Shown piece by piece: positions 40,801 through 54,700 of a stretch of 64,000 nucleotides of DNA; the first letter of the stretch is position 1, and the number at the start of each line of letters is the position of its first letter. The notes under the pieces were generated by a model. That model made no database searches. It saw only the letters and a list, made by a program, of their open reading frames with translations, and was not told the origin of the DNA. The stretch comes from Paracentrotus lividus (Eukaryota > Echinodermata > Echinoidea > Camarodonta > Echinidae). A program made the position numbers and the translations under genes. The DNA lies in assembly GCA_940671915.1 (NCBI GenBank), contig CALNVZ010000649.1, forward strand, positions 6,451,693 through 6,515,692, read 5' to 3'.

Positions 40801-43800
40801 AGTTGCAATTACTGGCAAATTTAAAACAGTTATTGTGATTGGTTCACCTTGAGAACTTCTGCAAGAAGTAATACTTTCCTTTAAATATTGTTTTGCAAGA
40901 CATTTTATTTTCAATTTGATGAATATAAATGATTTAATGGGAATACAGACAAGAAGTGCAATAACATATGTATTCAAAAGTATCTTTAACGTTAATCAAG
41001 CACTGAGTACTTGAAAAGGACCAATGACATGAACTTGATCCTTCGGAGTTCCAGAATTAATGCCATAATGCAAAGGGTAAATACTGTTCTTCCAGGTCAA
41101 GGACTGTTGGACGATGTCCGTCTGGTCAGCGCTGCTCGATCAGTTGGTCCCCAGGGCGTGAGGGCTACGTTTGTAGAGCTGTGCAGCTGTCCAACTGGAT
41201 ATGTTGGTCAGTTCTGCGAGTCCTGCGCTGCCGGCTTCCGCAGGGACCCCTATGGCAATGGACCATTTACACGTTGTATCCCCTGCGAGTGCAACGGACA
41301 TGCCGACTACTGTGACGTTGATACTGGTAAGATATAAGATGATGAGCTTCTCTTCCAACTTACATTCATGGTACTCAAATATCTTCTTCTTATCTACCAC
41401 TCTGGCAAAAATTATTAGACCAAGCTCTTTTTCAGTGTTTCAGTGTTTTAAATCTTTGGAATAAAATCAAAGACAGGATGCAGGAACCCAAGGCAGACAA
41501 TAAGAGAGAATACTTTGAATTCTTGAAGCAAGAATGGGCTGCAACAACAAGAGCGAAAGAACTCTTATGAATACGAGCTTAATCAAATATATTTTGCCCA
41601 AGCTGTAAGCATTGCCTGAGGCTAGCCCAACATATTATTGCAACCAACATTTTCTCTTCCTATGTCAGTCTCTCCTTAACTTTCTTTCATTATGTACTCT
41701 CTCTCTATCTAAATTTGAGAAAGCTATTTGCTTTCATAGGATCTATGTATGTTTAAAGTTAGTATGTTCACTTTTTATTATGTGTACATAATTTTCTTGT
41801 CAATTTTAGTGAGAGGCGTCATTACTGAATAAGAATTTTTTTTTAAATGTCAATATTATGTCTCTCAACATTTCCCTTCAATTGTTTCTAACAGGTGAAT
41901 GTATCTGTAACCATAACACCAAGGGAGCAAGCTGCGAGCTTTGTCAAGATGGTTACTATGGTAACGCCCTAGAGGGCACACCCTACGACTGTCAGCCGTG
42001 CCCCTGCCCCGGAGGGACGAACTGCTTTGTGGACAACCTGGGGGAGGTCGTCTGTACCCAGTGCCCTGAAGGCTATATTGGTAAGTGTAGTGGGCTTCTT
42101 ATCCTGATGAATTCAAAGCGAATATTAAGTACCCGAAAATCTTGTTGTAAGACAACATTTCAAGAGAAAGCCTTCAAATAATCAGGGGAATGGTAATCAT
42201 GTCATCATAGTTTAGAATAGCCAAATGTCTATAAAATTCCCAACTTTCTCAGGAATAAATTTACGTCATTTATTTTGCTAAGTACTCTGTTTCTTCTTTA
42301 ATTTTAATCATTTCCAGAACTAGAATACCTTTTATGTTTATGAACCCTTCTCCATACAATAACCAATGTGTTCTTAAACACCATACAATATATATTTTTA
42401 AAAAAAATAGCAAAGAAAATGGCATTCCATAAGGTTTCATTCCTAATACCTCCTGATTACTAGACAGGTGCTCTATCGACTAAGCTATGGCAAACCCATG
42501 TTGATATTTGTCCCTGAAACCTGTAAACTTTTGCATACTCCAGTGGTCAAAAGCAATTAAAACCTGGCGTAAACCCAAAGAATAGAAGTTAACTGGGGGA
42601 TATACATGTATGCGAGGGAATACAGTAAAGTGATGCAGCTTTTTTTAAATATAAAATTTGAACGATGAAGGAAACTGACCGGGGTTCTGTTGCATAAAGA
42701 GTTACTTTCATAGAAACTTTGCCATCAATGATAACTACCATGGTAACGCTGCTCAACAGCCAATCAAAGTGCAGCATTTCATGAAAGTTACCATTGATGG
42801 AAAAGTTACTATAATAGTAAATCTTTATGTAATGGGGCCCAGAACACATTACAATAAAGACAATTCCTACTTTTAACCTTCTTCTTTTGTTGTCTTCAAG
42901 GTAACCGCTGTGAATACTGTGCTGATGGTCATTATGGTGATCCCACTGGCATCCAGGGCGAACGAACAGCCTGTGGACAGTGCTACTGTAACTACAACAT
43001 TGACCCCAATGCCGTCGGTAACTGTGACAGGTGAGAAAAACAAAACCCTTGGTGGTGTTTTACATAGTGGTTTGAAAGTTACAATTACTTTACGAATGAC
43101 TGGTGATCAAATCTTGCGCTAAATTATAAAAGCATATCAGCATACACTGTAGCACCTAAGAACATGCTCCAGTCATTATCGAAACCTCGGTTTCCGAGCC
43201 ATCCAACATACTTCCATGTGTTGAGTAAATTTTGAAGACTTGAAACCCTCTACCAAATTAAGAAATGTCTCTTTTAAATTATTCCATGTAATAATTATTC
43301 CCCATCTGATTACATTTAGGTTCACTGGTGAATGTCTCAAGTGTGTCTTCAATACGGGAGGCTTCAGTTGTGAGAACTGTTTACCTGGTTTCTATGGCAA
43401 TGCGCTTGGTTCACCCAAGGGAGAGCAGTGTCAACGTGAGTATACATTTTTTTTGGGGGGGGGGGAGGGGGAGGTCATAGACTTTGATAGTAAGTCTTTA
43501 AAATGTAAAATAGAGGAGCCCACCTTTTTAACAGAACGATAGAGCCAATTACCTGTTTGCTTCAATTATTTTTGTGGCCTTAAATTTATAATTTAGGATA
43601 TTTTCTGTCGATTGAATTTACTTTTGCCTCTTGGACATGAGAGTGTTTGAGCAAGAAAATTGATGAGCGATGTTTGTTTTTATGTGATAATAGTAGCTTT
43701 AAAACTATTCTGGTTTAGAACTATTCACCAATTAAAAATAAAATGGCTGTTGTTTTTTCTTAAAGCACTCGATGATTCTAAATTGATTCTAAATTGTAGA

Positions 43801-45660
43801 ATTTCCTTGATAAAATGCTCCTTGCAGACATCATGCAGTTATTCATATCGAGAAGCATGGTACAGTGTATAGCTGAAAACAACGATGGGGAAAAAGCACT
43901 TTAATAAGAAAAAAACTAGTCTTTTCTGAATTGTAGAATTTATTTAATGAAATGCCCCTTGCAAAGATCATGTAGTCATTACTTTGTTAGCAAGCCTTTA
44001 GTTTCATCTAGAGAAGCATTTTTTAAGATATATCTGAAATTTTTGATCAATTAACTGGTCTATTCTGTTAAAATTCCTCTCCGATAAACATATATCCTTC
44101 TGCTCTCATCCAGCCTGCGACTGTTACCGCAGTGGCTCAACCAGCAACGAATGCGACCAGACAAACGGCCAGTGCAGCTGCCTGCCTTACGTGACCGGTC
44201 GCGACTGCAGTGAATGCTACCCGGGCTACTGGAACATCGATAGCCAGCGTGGCTGCGAGCCCTGCTACTGCGAACAGACGGGGTCGACGTCAGACCAGTG
44301 CGACATCCGCAATGGTCAGTGTCCCTGCAAGCCAGGTGTGACCGGACTGAGATGTGACCAGTGCCAGTATGACCATTATGATTATTCAGATACGGGATGT
44401 ACCGGTGAGTTGAAAGTTAGATTGATTAATGTGCCAGGCAATATATTATATATTTTATTTATTTTGTATTTATACATGTTTTTGGGGGTTTTTTTCCCCC
44501 ATTTTTATAAAAGATTTTGAGAAATCAGATTTTTAAAAGATAGGGCTCCTCTAAAGGCTACAAGTAGGTATAAGGGCAAAACCGTCCCCTGTCGAAAATT
44601 ACTTTAGAGCGTGAGCAAACTGACCAATGCTCTCATTGACACTGTGTTAGAAATACTTTAATGTATAACTTTTATTAAGACAATTATTCATATTAGAGAG
44701 ACTCAAATAGCCTTTAATTTTATTTGTATGAAGAAAAATATTAATGTTGTTATATAAGGCTGCTGATTCTTATTGGCTTTAAGGTCTGAGTTATGATATT
44801 GTACAATAAATCATCCTAAGTCCTTAGATATCTTGAACACTGAATTATACAATTATAGAATAACATTTTTTTGTTCTTACTGTAGCATGTGAATGTAATC
44901 CCCAAGGATCTCTGTACGCCAACTGCACTGATAATGGAGTGTGCGAATGCAGGTCAGGAGTCATCGGTGATAAGTGCGATTCCTGCGAAGAGAACTTCTT
45001 CAACATTGCCCTCGGCTGTGTCCGTAAGTAAAAAAAAAGGAAACTAGATAAAAATAGTATTAAAGGAACAGAATCTTGTGGTGTAGCAGATAAATCCTTA
45101 TTTGCCGGTGTTATGAAAAGGTTTTAACAGCATTCAAAACTTGGGGGGCAGTGAAATTTCACCTCAAATCATGCATGGAAGATAAACATATCTCGTGTAG
45201 GTTTATCTATATGTTAATGGAGCAAAGTGAGAACATATTTATATGATCTTCTCAATTTACTTCTGGTTTCAATCACTCAAATTGAGCTTTAACACTCTTC
45301 TGCTTGCCTTATACAGCTTGCCCTGAGTGCTACAACTTAGTGAGGGACAACGTCAACATCCATCGTCTCAACTTGGATGCCCTGAGGGACAAGATTAATC
45401 AGATCTCCAGCAACCCCACCGTCATCAACGATACCGACTTTGAGAGACGCTTGAGGGAGCTCGAAGGCCTCCTTAATCAGACTATTGATGACGCTCAGAG
45501 AGCGACCGGTAAGGGAAGGGTAGAGATAAAATGGGGATTTCAAAAAGTGTTTGAGTTTAGAGCTTGTCTGAAGCATTTTAATGTGGATAACTAGAATAGT
45601 GTTAATTTTAAGTAATTAGAGATTTTAGTGCTAACGATGGAGATGATGAGGATGAGGATG

Positions 45661-45752
<92 letters not shown>

Positions 45753-48700
45753 TGTGGTGGTGGTAATATTGGTGGTGGTGCTGTTGATTACGATGATGGT
45801 AATTGAAATGACGATTATGATGATGGCAACAGCGTAATCCTTCCTTCCTTCCTTCCCTCAGTCTTCCAGTGCAGTAGCTTCTTTGTACATTATTGTAATA
45901 ATTAAAAGCTATCCCTATCAATCCTATTCCATCTTTCAGCTGAGGACCGTACCTTAGCCGATAATCTGAACGCCATCAAAGATGATCTAGGAGACCTCAG
46001 AGATGCCTTAGGACGTATCAGGAACAAGATCAATCAAGCAGATGGTTCCACAGAGGCTGCAAAGCAAGGTCAGTGCAGTTCAACCTCGCTTATATGGCCA
46101 TCATTTAACCAGCCTCCTCTATCATCCGGCCATAGACTTCAGCCAGATACCCTCTTATATTCCTTTTGTAATTCACATAAAAGTCTCACTTTCTCTTGTT
46201 TTGAATATTATTTTCATCTCCTTAGACTCAGAAAGACATTATGAATATTTACAATCATCCATCCCATAAATCCCTCCCCTAGTACATAAGCTATGCATTA
46301 CTCTTACATCAGGGAATATAACTTTACCGTATGAGTGCTAGTCCCAGCAAATTGGCAATTAGATCAATAGAAAATTGGATGAACTGGTTGTAAATGAGAT
46401 GAAATGGGCATTAGTCAAAGTGGTTTTTAATAGACCAAGTGGCAATTTACCTGTATTTTATCTTGTGTATTGTCAGACGTTGCCGAGGCGATGGCTATCA
46501 TCGATCGTCTGAAGCGTATGCTCCCAGCTGCCCAGGACTACCTTGACAACGAGGGGTGGGCTCTCCTAGAGAGGCTTAGGGGACTCAAAGCTAACATGTC
46601 CGCTCAGGATAGGCAGATGCAGGAGATGGCTCGCGAGGCCATGCAACTCGCTGATAAGTAAGTCATGAACTCATTTAATCGTTCTGTTTTGAGCACCCTA
46701 TACTCCACATCTTGGTTACTTTGGACACATTGCTAGATCAAAAGGTATAGAGTATGACATCATGCTAGGAAAATGCAAGGCAAGAGAAAAAGAGGGAGAC
46801 AGTGGATAAGATGGATGGATGGTGTGTCCAGGGAAACAGACACGTCATTGCGAAATTCGTGTCAAAAAGCCCAAGAGAGGTTTTTTGTCCATGGGGTTAC
46901 CATAAGTCGAAGACGCGTTGATGGCACCATACATCATACACCACACCTACCTAGATATGCAATCTGATGCTGGAGAAAAAAAACTCATTGCATGTCAGGG
47001 ATAACTGCAAGATTCATACAAGGTCTTTTTAGTTTAGCCGACCTGGGTGGAGGTATAATGCAGTGTTCACTTGGGGTTAACTAAATAACTGCTATGTGTT
47101 AACCTATTTCTGGGGGGTATAACACAAAGACTTACGATTGATTAAAAGTTACGATTGATTTTTTCTTGGTAGCCTCATCATGGACAGGATGCTCCAAAGT
47201 TGATGATCTTAATCCTAACCCTAGCCCTAACCCTACTCTTAATCATATCCTAATCCTAATTCATGTCTGTACCTGGTTTTCAAATGAGGTTCCCAAGAAA
47301 AAATCAATCGTAACTTTTAATCAATCGCAAGTCTTTGTGTTACACCCCACAGGTGTGGTATATTATGCGAGTCTTGAACATTTCAAATGTAAATGATTGC
47401 TAGCACAAGTGGCAATTTGAAATGACTGTTTTTATTTATTACATGTAGTTAATCGGCAATTTTATTGCTTTATTAATTTTCAATTGTCATTCTTACTGAT
47501 TCATTAACTAGAAATTCTCTTCCTTCCCCTCAAGTGTTACACAGGGTTCATTTTCATGGAAAACCTGGAAAGTTACGGCATTTTGCTATCTTGTGTTTCA
47601 GGCCTTGAAAGTCATGGAAAATCTATTTTTCTATTGAAAAGTCATGGAAAGTCATGGAATATCAAAATTTGTCAATATTCAATTTATGTAGAAGAGAGCA
47701 TTGAGAATTCCAGAGCGCTGTTGTCCAAGGGAAGTTCTGGTTCCCAGACATCTCGTTGCAAAATTCTCTGAAAAGTTGTCGAAAGGTCATGGAATTCTTT
47801 ATTGCAAGGTCATGGAAAGTAATGGAATTTAACTTCCAAAAAAAGTGTATGAACCCTGTTACTCTGTGATGTATAAACGTCCGAACCTCAGAATGATCAT
47901 CTGTACTGGGTGGTGTTTCACTAAGTCATTTGTAAAGTTAGGAATGACTTAACGAACGACTGGAAAATGTTCTTGGGTGCTATACTAATCACATTCTCAA
48001 TCATTTAGTACAATAAATCATCACCAGTCATTCGTAATATTTTTTGTAACTTACAACATTACGAACGTCTGGTGATTAGATATTGTTCGTAATTTACAAA
48101 CAACTTGGTGAAACACAGCCCTGAATGCCTTATTTTATTATTACGTACATGCACATCTCTTATTAATCTTCTGTTGTGCAGTCATACTCAGCTGGCTATA
48201 ATGGTGGAAGAGACAGCAGGGCAAGCCCTAGACATTGCCTACAGGGCCTTGGATGCAGCGAGGAACAGCGGTACCGGTGGAGACCTAGAAGCCCTGGTAG
48301 AAGGCGTGGAGCGCAAGTGAGTCACTCTGATGATGATGGTGAAGATGATGGTGATGAAAGTAATGATTAGGATGATGATAGTGATGGTGGTGGTGATGAG
48401 GATTATGATAGTACTGATGATGGTGGTGATGACGGGGATAATGATGGTGGTGATGGTGATGATTATGACATGATAGTGATGATAATGATGGTGATAGTAA
48501 TAGCAATGGTCGTGAAATATGATGATGGTGGTAGTGATGATAATGATGATAGTAACAATGATGATGAGCAGCGGGACCGGTGGAGACCTAGAAGCCCTGG
48601 TAGAAGGGGTGGAGTGCAAGTGAGTCTCTCTGATGATGATGATGGTGAAGATGATTTTAATGAAATTAATGATGAGGATGATGATGATGATAGTGACGAT

Positions 48701-51700
48701 GATGATGATGATGATTATGATAGATGGTGATGATTATGATGTGATAGTGATTGTAATAATGATGGTGATGGTAATAGTATTAGTTGTGAATTATGATGAT
48801 GGTGATGATGGTGATGATGGTGATAGTGATGCTGTTCTTCAATGATGAAGAACAGCGGTACCGGTTGAGACTTAGAAGCCCTAGGAAAAGGAGTGGAGCG
48901 CAAGTGAGTGGTTGTCATGGCGAAGATAAGATAATGGTTGAAGTTTTTTGTGGAAGATGAGGATGTGGATGATGATTATGACATTGACGATGGTCATTTT
49001 AGTATTGTTATGCCAATTGTAAGGGATGGGGTTTTTGCACAAAACATTAGATGTTCCACCACGACTTAGCAAATTGCAAACCCTTATCATCTACTGCCAC
49101 CAGATCTTGTAGTTGTAATGTTCCCTAAGATTGATAGTAATAGTGATGATAATGATGATGGTGATAGTGATGATGATGATGGTGACAGTGTTGGTGGTGA
49201 TGATGATGGTGATGGTGATATTGATGGTTCTGATGATGACAGTAATATGAATGGTTGTGATGATGATGATGACGATGACAGTAATAAATATGATGATGTT
49301 TATGATAATGATGTTGATGATAATCAAGATGATCATAATCAATGATGTCGATGATATGTACATCATACTATTTCAACTCCTCAATCTCTCCCCAAACAGC
49401 TATGTAGACGCCCAAGAGCTTTTCAACCAGGCATCTCAGGCTGCCGACGAATGCTACGATAGGGCGCAACGGGCAGCAGAAGAGGCCCTTAGGTTACTCA
49501 CCAAGGCCAACATGCCTCTCTCGCCCATCGATGTAAACTCTCTTCTTGATGCAGCTAATGATATCAGTTATAGAGTAAGTTATCGCCTTGCCTGAAGTGT
49601 TCTTCTGTTTCCTCCTGATCAGCGACTGCAATCAACTAGCTGATTATCCTGCCACTGTAAAGGAGGTTGGCAATGTACATTCACAGTATTTTGTTTTATC
49701 AAATATTATGCAAATTTAGGTGGCCTGTGAACATGGCGTTAGGCGCCTTCTCCAATTAAAAGGTGTCAGTTTCCCGCGTCTTTTGTTCCAAAAGCTGACT
49801 AATCGGCTTTTCAATAGAATCCTGAAATCTTAATACGACTTAAACATGTTAAGAGCACGTTAAAAGCTGAAAGCCGGGTCGGAACAGGAAACCGCGGGAA
49901 ACTGACGCCTTTTGATTGGAGAAGATGCGTTTATTAAATGTTGCATCTAATCCCTTTGGCATGAAGGGCCATACAAGAACCAATAGTAACAAACAATTCA
50001 TTCCTTTAAAAACAGTGACAATCCTAGAACACTTCAAATCAGGCCTCAAATCTTATCAGTTTTGCAAGACATTAACTGAATTTGAAAAGCCTGTGCCTTA
50101 TGATGTTTTTAGTGGAGGGATAGTGCCACTAAAATGCTGCAAACTTTCATGGATGTCGGAAGCATAAAGAGACATTGGGAAATAAGCTTGAAAAACTGAA
50201 TGTAATCAATATTTTTTTATCATTCTCATCTTTGCAGGCGACAGAGCTGATTGCAGAAGCCAACGCCCTGAGGAGGGAGAACCAGGACCTTCTGGCCCAG
50301 GTGGCTGAGGATGCAGCAATGGCTGCCGATCTCCTGGATCAAGGAATCGAAGCCGAGAAGGTCAGAACCCAATGTGACTCCTCGTATCAAAATGAGACAC
50401 AAGTGGCCGAGAAAAGAGTTAAAACGAGTCATGGAAATCAGCAAAATAATGAAAAATGTCAATATTTAGGGGAAATAATTTGTCATATTCTGAATCCTTA
50501 ATATTTCATGTGTGCTTTTGTAAAAAGAATGAGTAAAAACGATAATGGGAAAGTGTTTAAGATTGAGTTTTTGCTGATTTCTTTCACTCTTTGCTTGGTG
50601 ACTTGTGTCTCATTTTGACATGATAGTCTTTGAGCAGGATTTCTCTGTGGGGAACTGCCAAATGCTATGACGACAAGTGCTCCGGACTGAGGGTTGTCTG
50701 AGGGTTCGGTTGCGATAGGGTTGTATGTTAACTTTAGGATTGGACCCAATGTATTCTTTGAGCAGGATTTCTCTGTTGGGAACCGACGAATGCTCTGGTG
50801 ACATATTTCGTCTAAGATCTTAGGGTTGCAATAGGGTTGTATGTTAAGTTTAGATTTGGGTTTAGGCTTAAGTATATTGTTTAGTCCAGGGCTGAAGTTA
50901 GTGTTTGGTTTTGTCCTCCGAGCATTTTGACTGTGCGCGATGACTTACTCACAAAATTCGGGACAATAACCACCTTTAATTACTTTATTAGTTTATATTG
51001 TCACTGATAAAGATGCTCCCGTAGATATTACACTTTGGGACATTCAGATTGGCTTTTTCAACCTGTTTGTCTACACAATTTTTAAGTAACAAAATGGGCT
51101 TTTTTCAATGTTTTATATATTTTAATCTCAATTTATTGCTGTTTAGTTGATTGATCTTCTGCTAGCCAAGGCTGACAAAGCCCGTGCCATAGCCCTCGAA
51201 GCCAAGAGGAAAGGTGACGAAACCCTCCAAGAAGCCAAGGATATCCTCAGAGTATTACAAGGTGAGCCTATCAAATACGGTACTCATGGAAATATTCATG
51301 TTACATTGATTTTTCTGGGATTTTGTGCAAAGACACGCAGGCACGAATTAAAAAACCTGTGAATACATGAGCATGCTTTCTTTTGCATGTATTGAAATGG
51401 GTTCAGTTGTGCGCTCACAAACATGGAGCACGAATTTAAGAACCTGTGGATATGTTTTGATGTCGCTCCGCGCGAATAAATTAATCGCGCGAAAATAACA
51501 GAGAATACAGTAGGTGGGAGGTTCATAAGATAAAAGTTTGGAAATAGCCAACTTTTGCAGGCCTTCAAAATCTGGGAAGGATCCGAACACAAGTGGCTCA
51601 CTATGTCTCAGATAACTACCAAATAAAAGATTAGATTTCGTATTAATTTGGTAATTTCAAATCCTTACCACATACAATAATTCTTAGGAGCATTGTAATA

Positions 51701-54700
51701 AACCTTTACTAATTATTTTGTGAAGGTTTCTTCAACAATTGAATATCAAAACTAGAACTTTGATAAAACTCAATCGGTTTGTTTCATCAGGATTCAACGA
51801 GGAGATCGAACAAAGTAAGCAGGAAGCAGAGGACGCTATGCTCAGGATTCCAGATATTGAGGCCATGATCGACCGCGCCAACGTGACGGCCCACAATGCA
51901 TCTGATGCCATTGCAGCTGCAGAGGGGGATGCCATGAAAGCCAGGGACTATGCCAGGATGGCCGAAGGAAACGCAACTTTGGCTTCAGAGGTAGCTATTT
52001 AGTTGTAACACTCCAACCTTGCTTATCCGGCCATTTTGGGACCAGCCCCCATCCGTGATATGGCTGCTTGTGGGAGTAATGCATAGCCTACAACTGTAGC
52101 TTAAGCCCGCCTCACACTGTGCGATTTGCTGCGATGCGATTTTTAGAACAAATGGCAATTTTCCTTAAATGTGACATATTCCAACATTCAAAATGATCTT
52201 ATGAGATGCAGAAAATGTATTGGAACAATGCAAGCGAATTTTTTTTCCCAATGCGATCCGTTGATTGGGAATAAATTTAAAATTAGCTTAAAGTCGCAAG
52301 ATCGCTGTGACGTCACTGCGATATAGAAACAATTTGATTTTATACAGAGAAGGGGGTTCATAATAGCCGTGAATTACAATTTTATTATTCACAGGAATAC
52401 CAAGAACTTTGGACAGCATTAATTTCCTTGTTTGAATGTTCATATCAAACAATATAACAGTTTTCTCAAAAATCGCATCGCAGCAAATCGCACAGTGTGA
52501 GACGGGCTTTATGTACAGGTACACCACGTGGCATGTTTATCAAAATTTATAGGGGAATGATTTGAAAAGCCTTAAGAGGCAGGATTTATTGGATAGATGA
52601 TCGTTGATGATCATAATGTCTTTCTGAGTGTAAGGGGATGAAAATATTACCAAAAGCAGGAGAGAAATCCATGGCTGGTTGATAGAGTCGGCTGGTTAAA
52701 TGATGGCTGTATAAGCGAGGTCAAACTGTATTTGCCTTATTGAATTTTTATAAGGTTTACATGTTGTTTTACATCGAATTGTCAGATCATCTAGAATTTC
52801 CCGTAAAATAAAAATTATGTACCGTCTGCAACAGGATTCAAATTTAGTTATGTAGATTTGTAATATTGAACAATATCAATTAAATGGGTCTCGTTTAGAA
52901 CACTATGAACATTTCTGCCACTGTAGGCCTACATTAAACAGTTCTTAAATTCGAATAGTTTGAATGAAAATAATTATTGAAATCTCTAATTTGGCAACCT
53001 GAAAAAAATGTATATTTGCTATTTTTATCAGCAAATTGGCAATTTCTTTTCATGCATTTTGTAATTTTCTTTAGTGATGTGTCATTAAGTATAGATTTAA
53101 TTTTTTAAAGGTTGCAGGATTGAAATAAAATTTGAGATTTTGCAGGTCAAAAGCGATTCATTTAAACCATAGACAAATCTTCGTCATCTATGAAAGTTTT
53201 AAAGGGATTGAGTAACTTTGAAAAACAAGAGCAATTAGATCAAGATTAATAAAATTATATTCTTCCCACTGTAAAAACAAGCTACAAAAAGTCTTTTACT
53301 ACCTTAAAACAGTGTAACAAACAATGCCAAGCATACAGCCAAACACCAGTATCCTCTGCTGCCAGCTCACTTGGCCGCTAGGGACGGGGGCTATACAACA
53401 GGAAATGGGTGTATGTTGTGCCATGTGGAAAAAGCACATGGTTTTATAAACCATCCGGTGTTGGTTTATAAAATTTGAGTATGAAATCATTGATATCTTG
53501 AAGCTAAAGCAAGCAATTAGCTTGCAATTTTGAAGAGATACCAGACTGAACTAAGTTTTTATAATTATGTAGGCAAAACAAGCTAAATCGAATAAAATGT
53601 GATTTGAATATCATTCAATGTTACTGCATCCCTTTAATAATTCTTGTGTTCAATTTTCTAGGCTGCCAGAGCGGTTAGAACCGATGCTGAAGCCACGATG
53701 CTCGAGGCTCAGGAACAGAATGACCGCGCTGATGGCCTCGCTGAAGATGCAATGGAAACCATGATGAGACTCAACGCCATCGAGGCACAGGCCGATCAGG
53801 ATGGAGAGAGTGCCGATACGGTAACTATGATGACCATGCAGATTTTAATATAATTTTTTTAAGACTGTGTGCAGTGTCGTTTGTGCTATTAAACTACTTC
53901 TTTTTGTGCAGATGATCTACAAACTTTGATTTTCCATTTTGGCAAATACATTTGTAGAAGTAAAAGACGTAATGTATGCTTGTAATATTGCATTTAATCA
54001 CCCAAAATACCCCCCCCCCCCGAAAACCGAAAAGAAAAATCCTAAAATCATGAACTTTGTATTGTCATCTTGTTTTGTTTCTCTCTCTGTCACTCTAACT
54101 CTGTTATGTCTCCCTTCCCCTATCTCTCTCTCTCTCTCTCTTTCTCACTCCTGTTATATTTCCCTTTTCCCCCAGTATCTTTATATCTGGCACTATCCCT
54201 ATCTCAACTCTTGATATCTTCCTTTCTCTCTTCCCTCGCTTTTTTTTTTCTTCATATCTTAATAATTCACTCTACTGATGTTGTAAATATTGATGTTGAA
54301 ATGTATAGATGTTATTCTCCGCTATGATATCATGCAATAAAGTATTTCAAAAGAAGAAAAGGAAAGAAATGGAATCCTAATGATTCTAATATCTTTTCAC
54401 AGGCTCAAGATAAGGCCCGTGCAGCCAAGCAGCTAACAGGAGCTGCAGTACAAGCGGCTCAGGATGCATTAGATCAACTCAATATGATCAAAGCAGAATT
54501 AGGTAAGTTAAACGGGAAGTTCACCTGGGACTTAAATTGGTTCTTTAAATATGCAGATAAGTAAAAGTAAAATATAAGTGAAGGTTTGGAGAAAAATCGA
54601 TAAAAAATAACAATGTTTAAAGTTTTCATTCTGTGACGTCACGTGTGAGCTGCTCTCCTGTGTGTTGTGCAATATGAATTCCATAAATTGCCATTTTTTT

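Larger units (their letters stand above)
42081..42900 (+). other. Intron
   Basis: 820 bp, gtaagt...cttcaag. Contains a minus-strand tRNA-like fragment near 42440-42500 and the palindromic element at 42680-42841. Confidence 0.9.
46658..48181 (+). other. Intron
   Basis: 1.5 kb, gtaagt...gttgtgcag. Contains a LINE fragment (46705), an inverted-repeat element (47114), a stretch of short gtcatggaaa repeats (47556-47860) and another foldback (47908). Confidence 0.9.
48317..49399 (+). other. Intron made mostly of GAT/GGT-type satellite with exon relics
   Basis: 1.08 kb, gtgagt...caaacag. Degenerate gatgatggt repeats fill almost all of it, broken by two copies of the exon 20 3' end. No other feature. 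Confidence 0.9.
51991..53661 (+). other. Intron with nested foldbacks
   Basis: 1.67 kb, gtagct...ttttctag. Holds the element 52006-52730 with another (52102-52511) inserted. The rest (52740-53660) is AT-rich with no feature. Confidence 0.85.

Noticed and set aside
45631..45921. Poly-His (minus) and poly-Met/Val (plus) frames
   Set aside because: Products of the GAT/GGT microsatellite inside an intron.
48239..49366. Several open frames on both strands rich in Asp, Ile, His or Thr
   Set aside because: They come from the degenerate GAT satellite in intron 20; only the exon relics there have coding origin.
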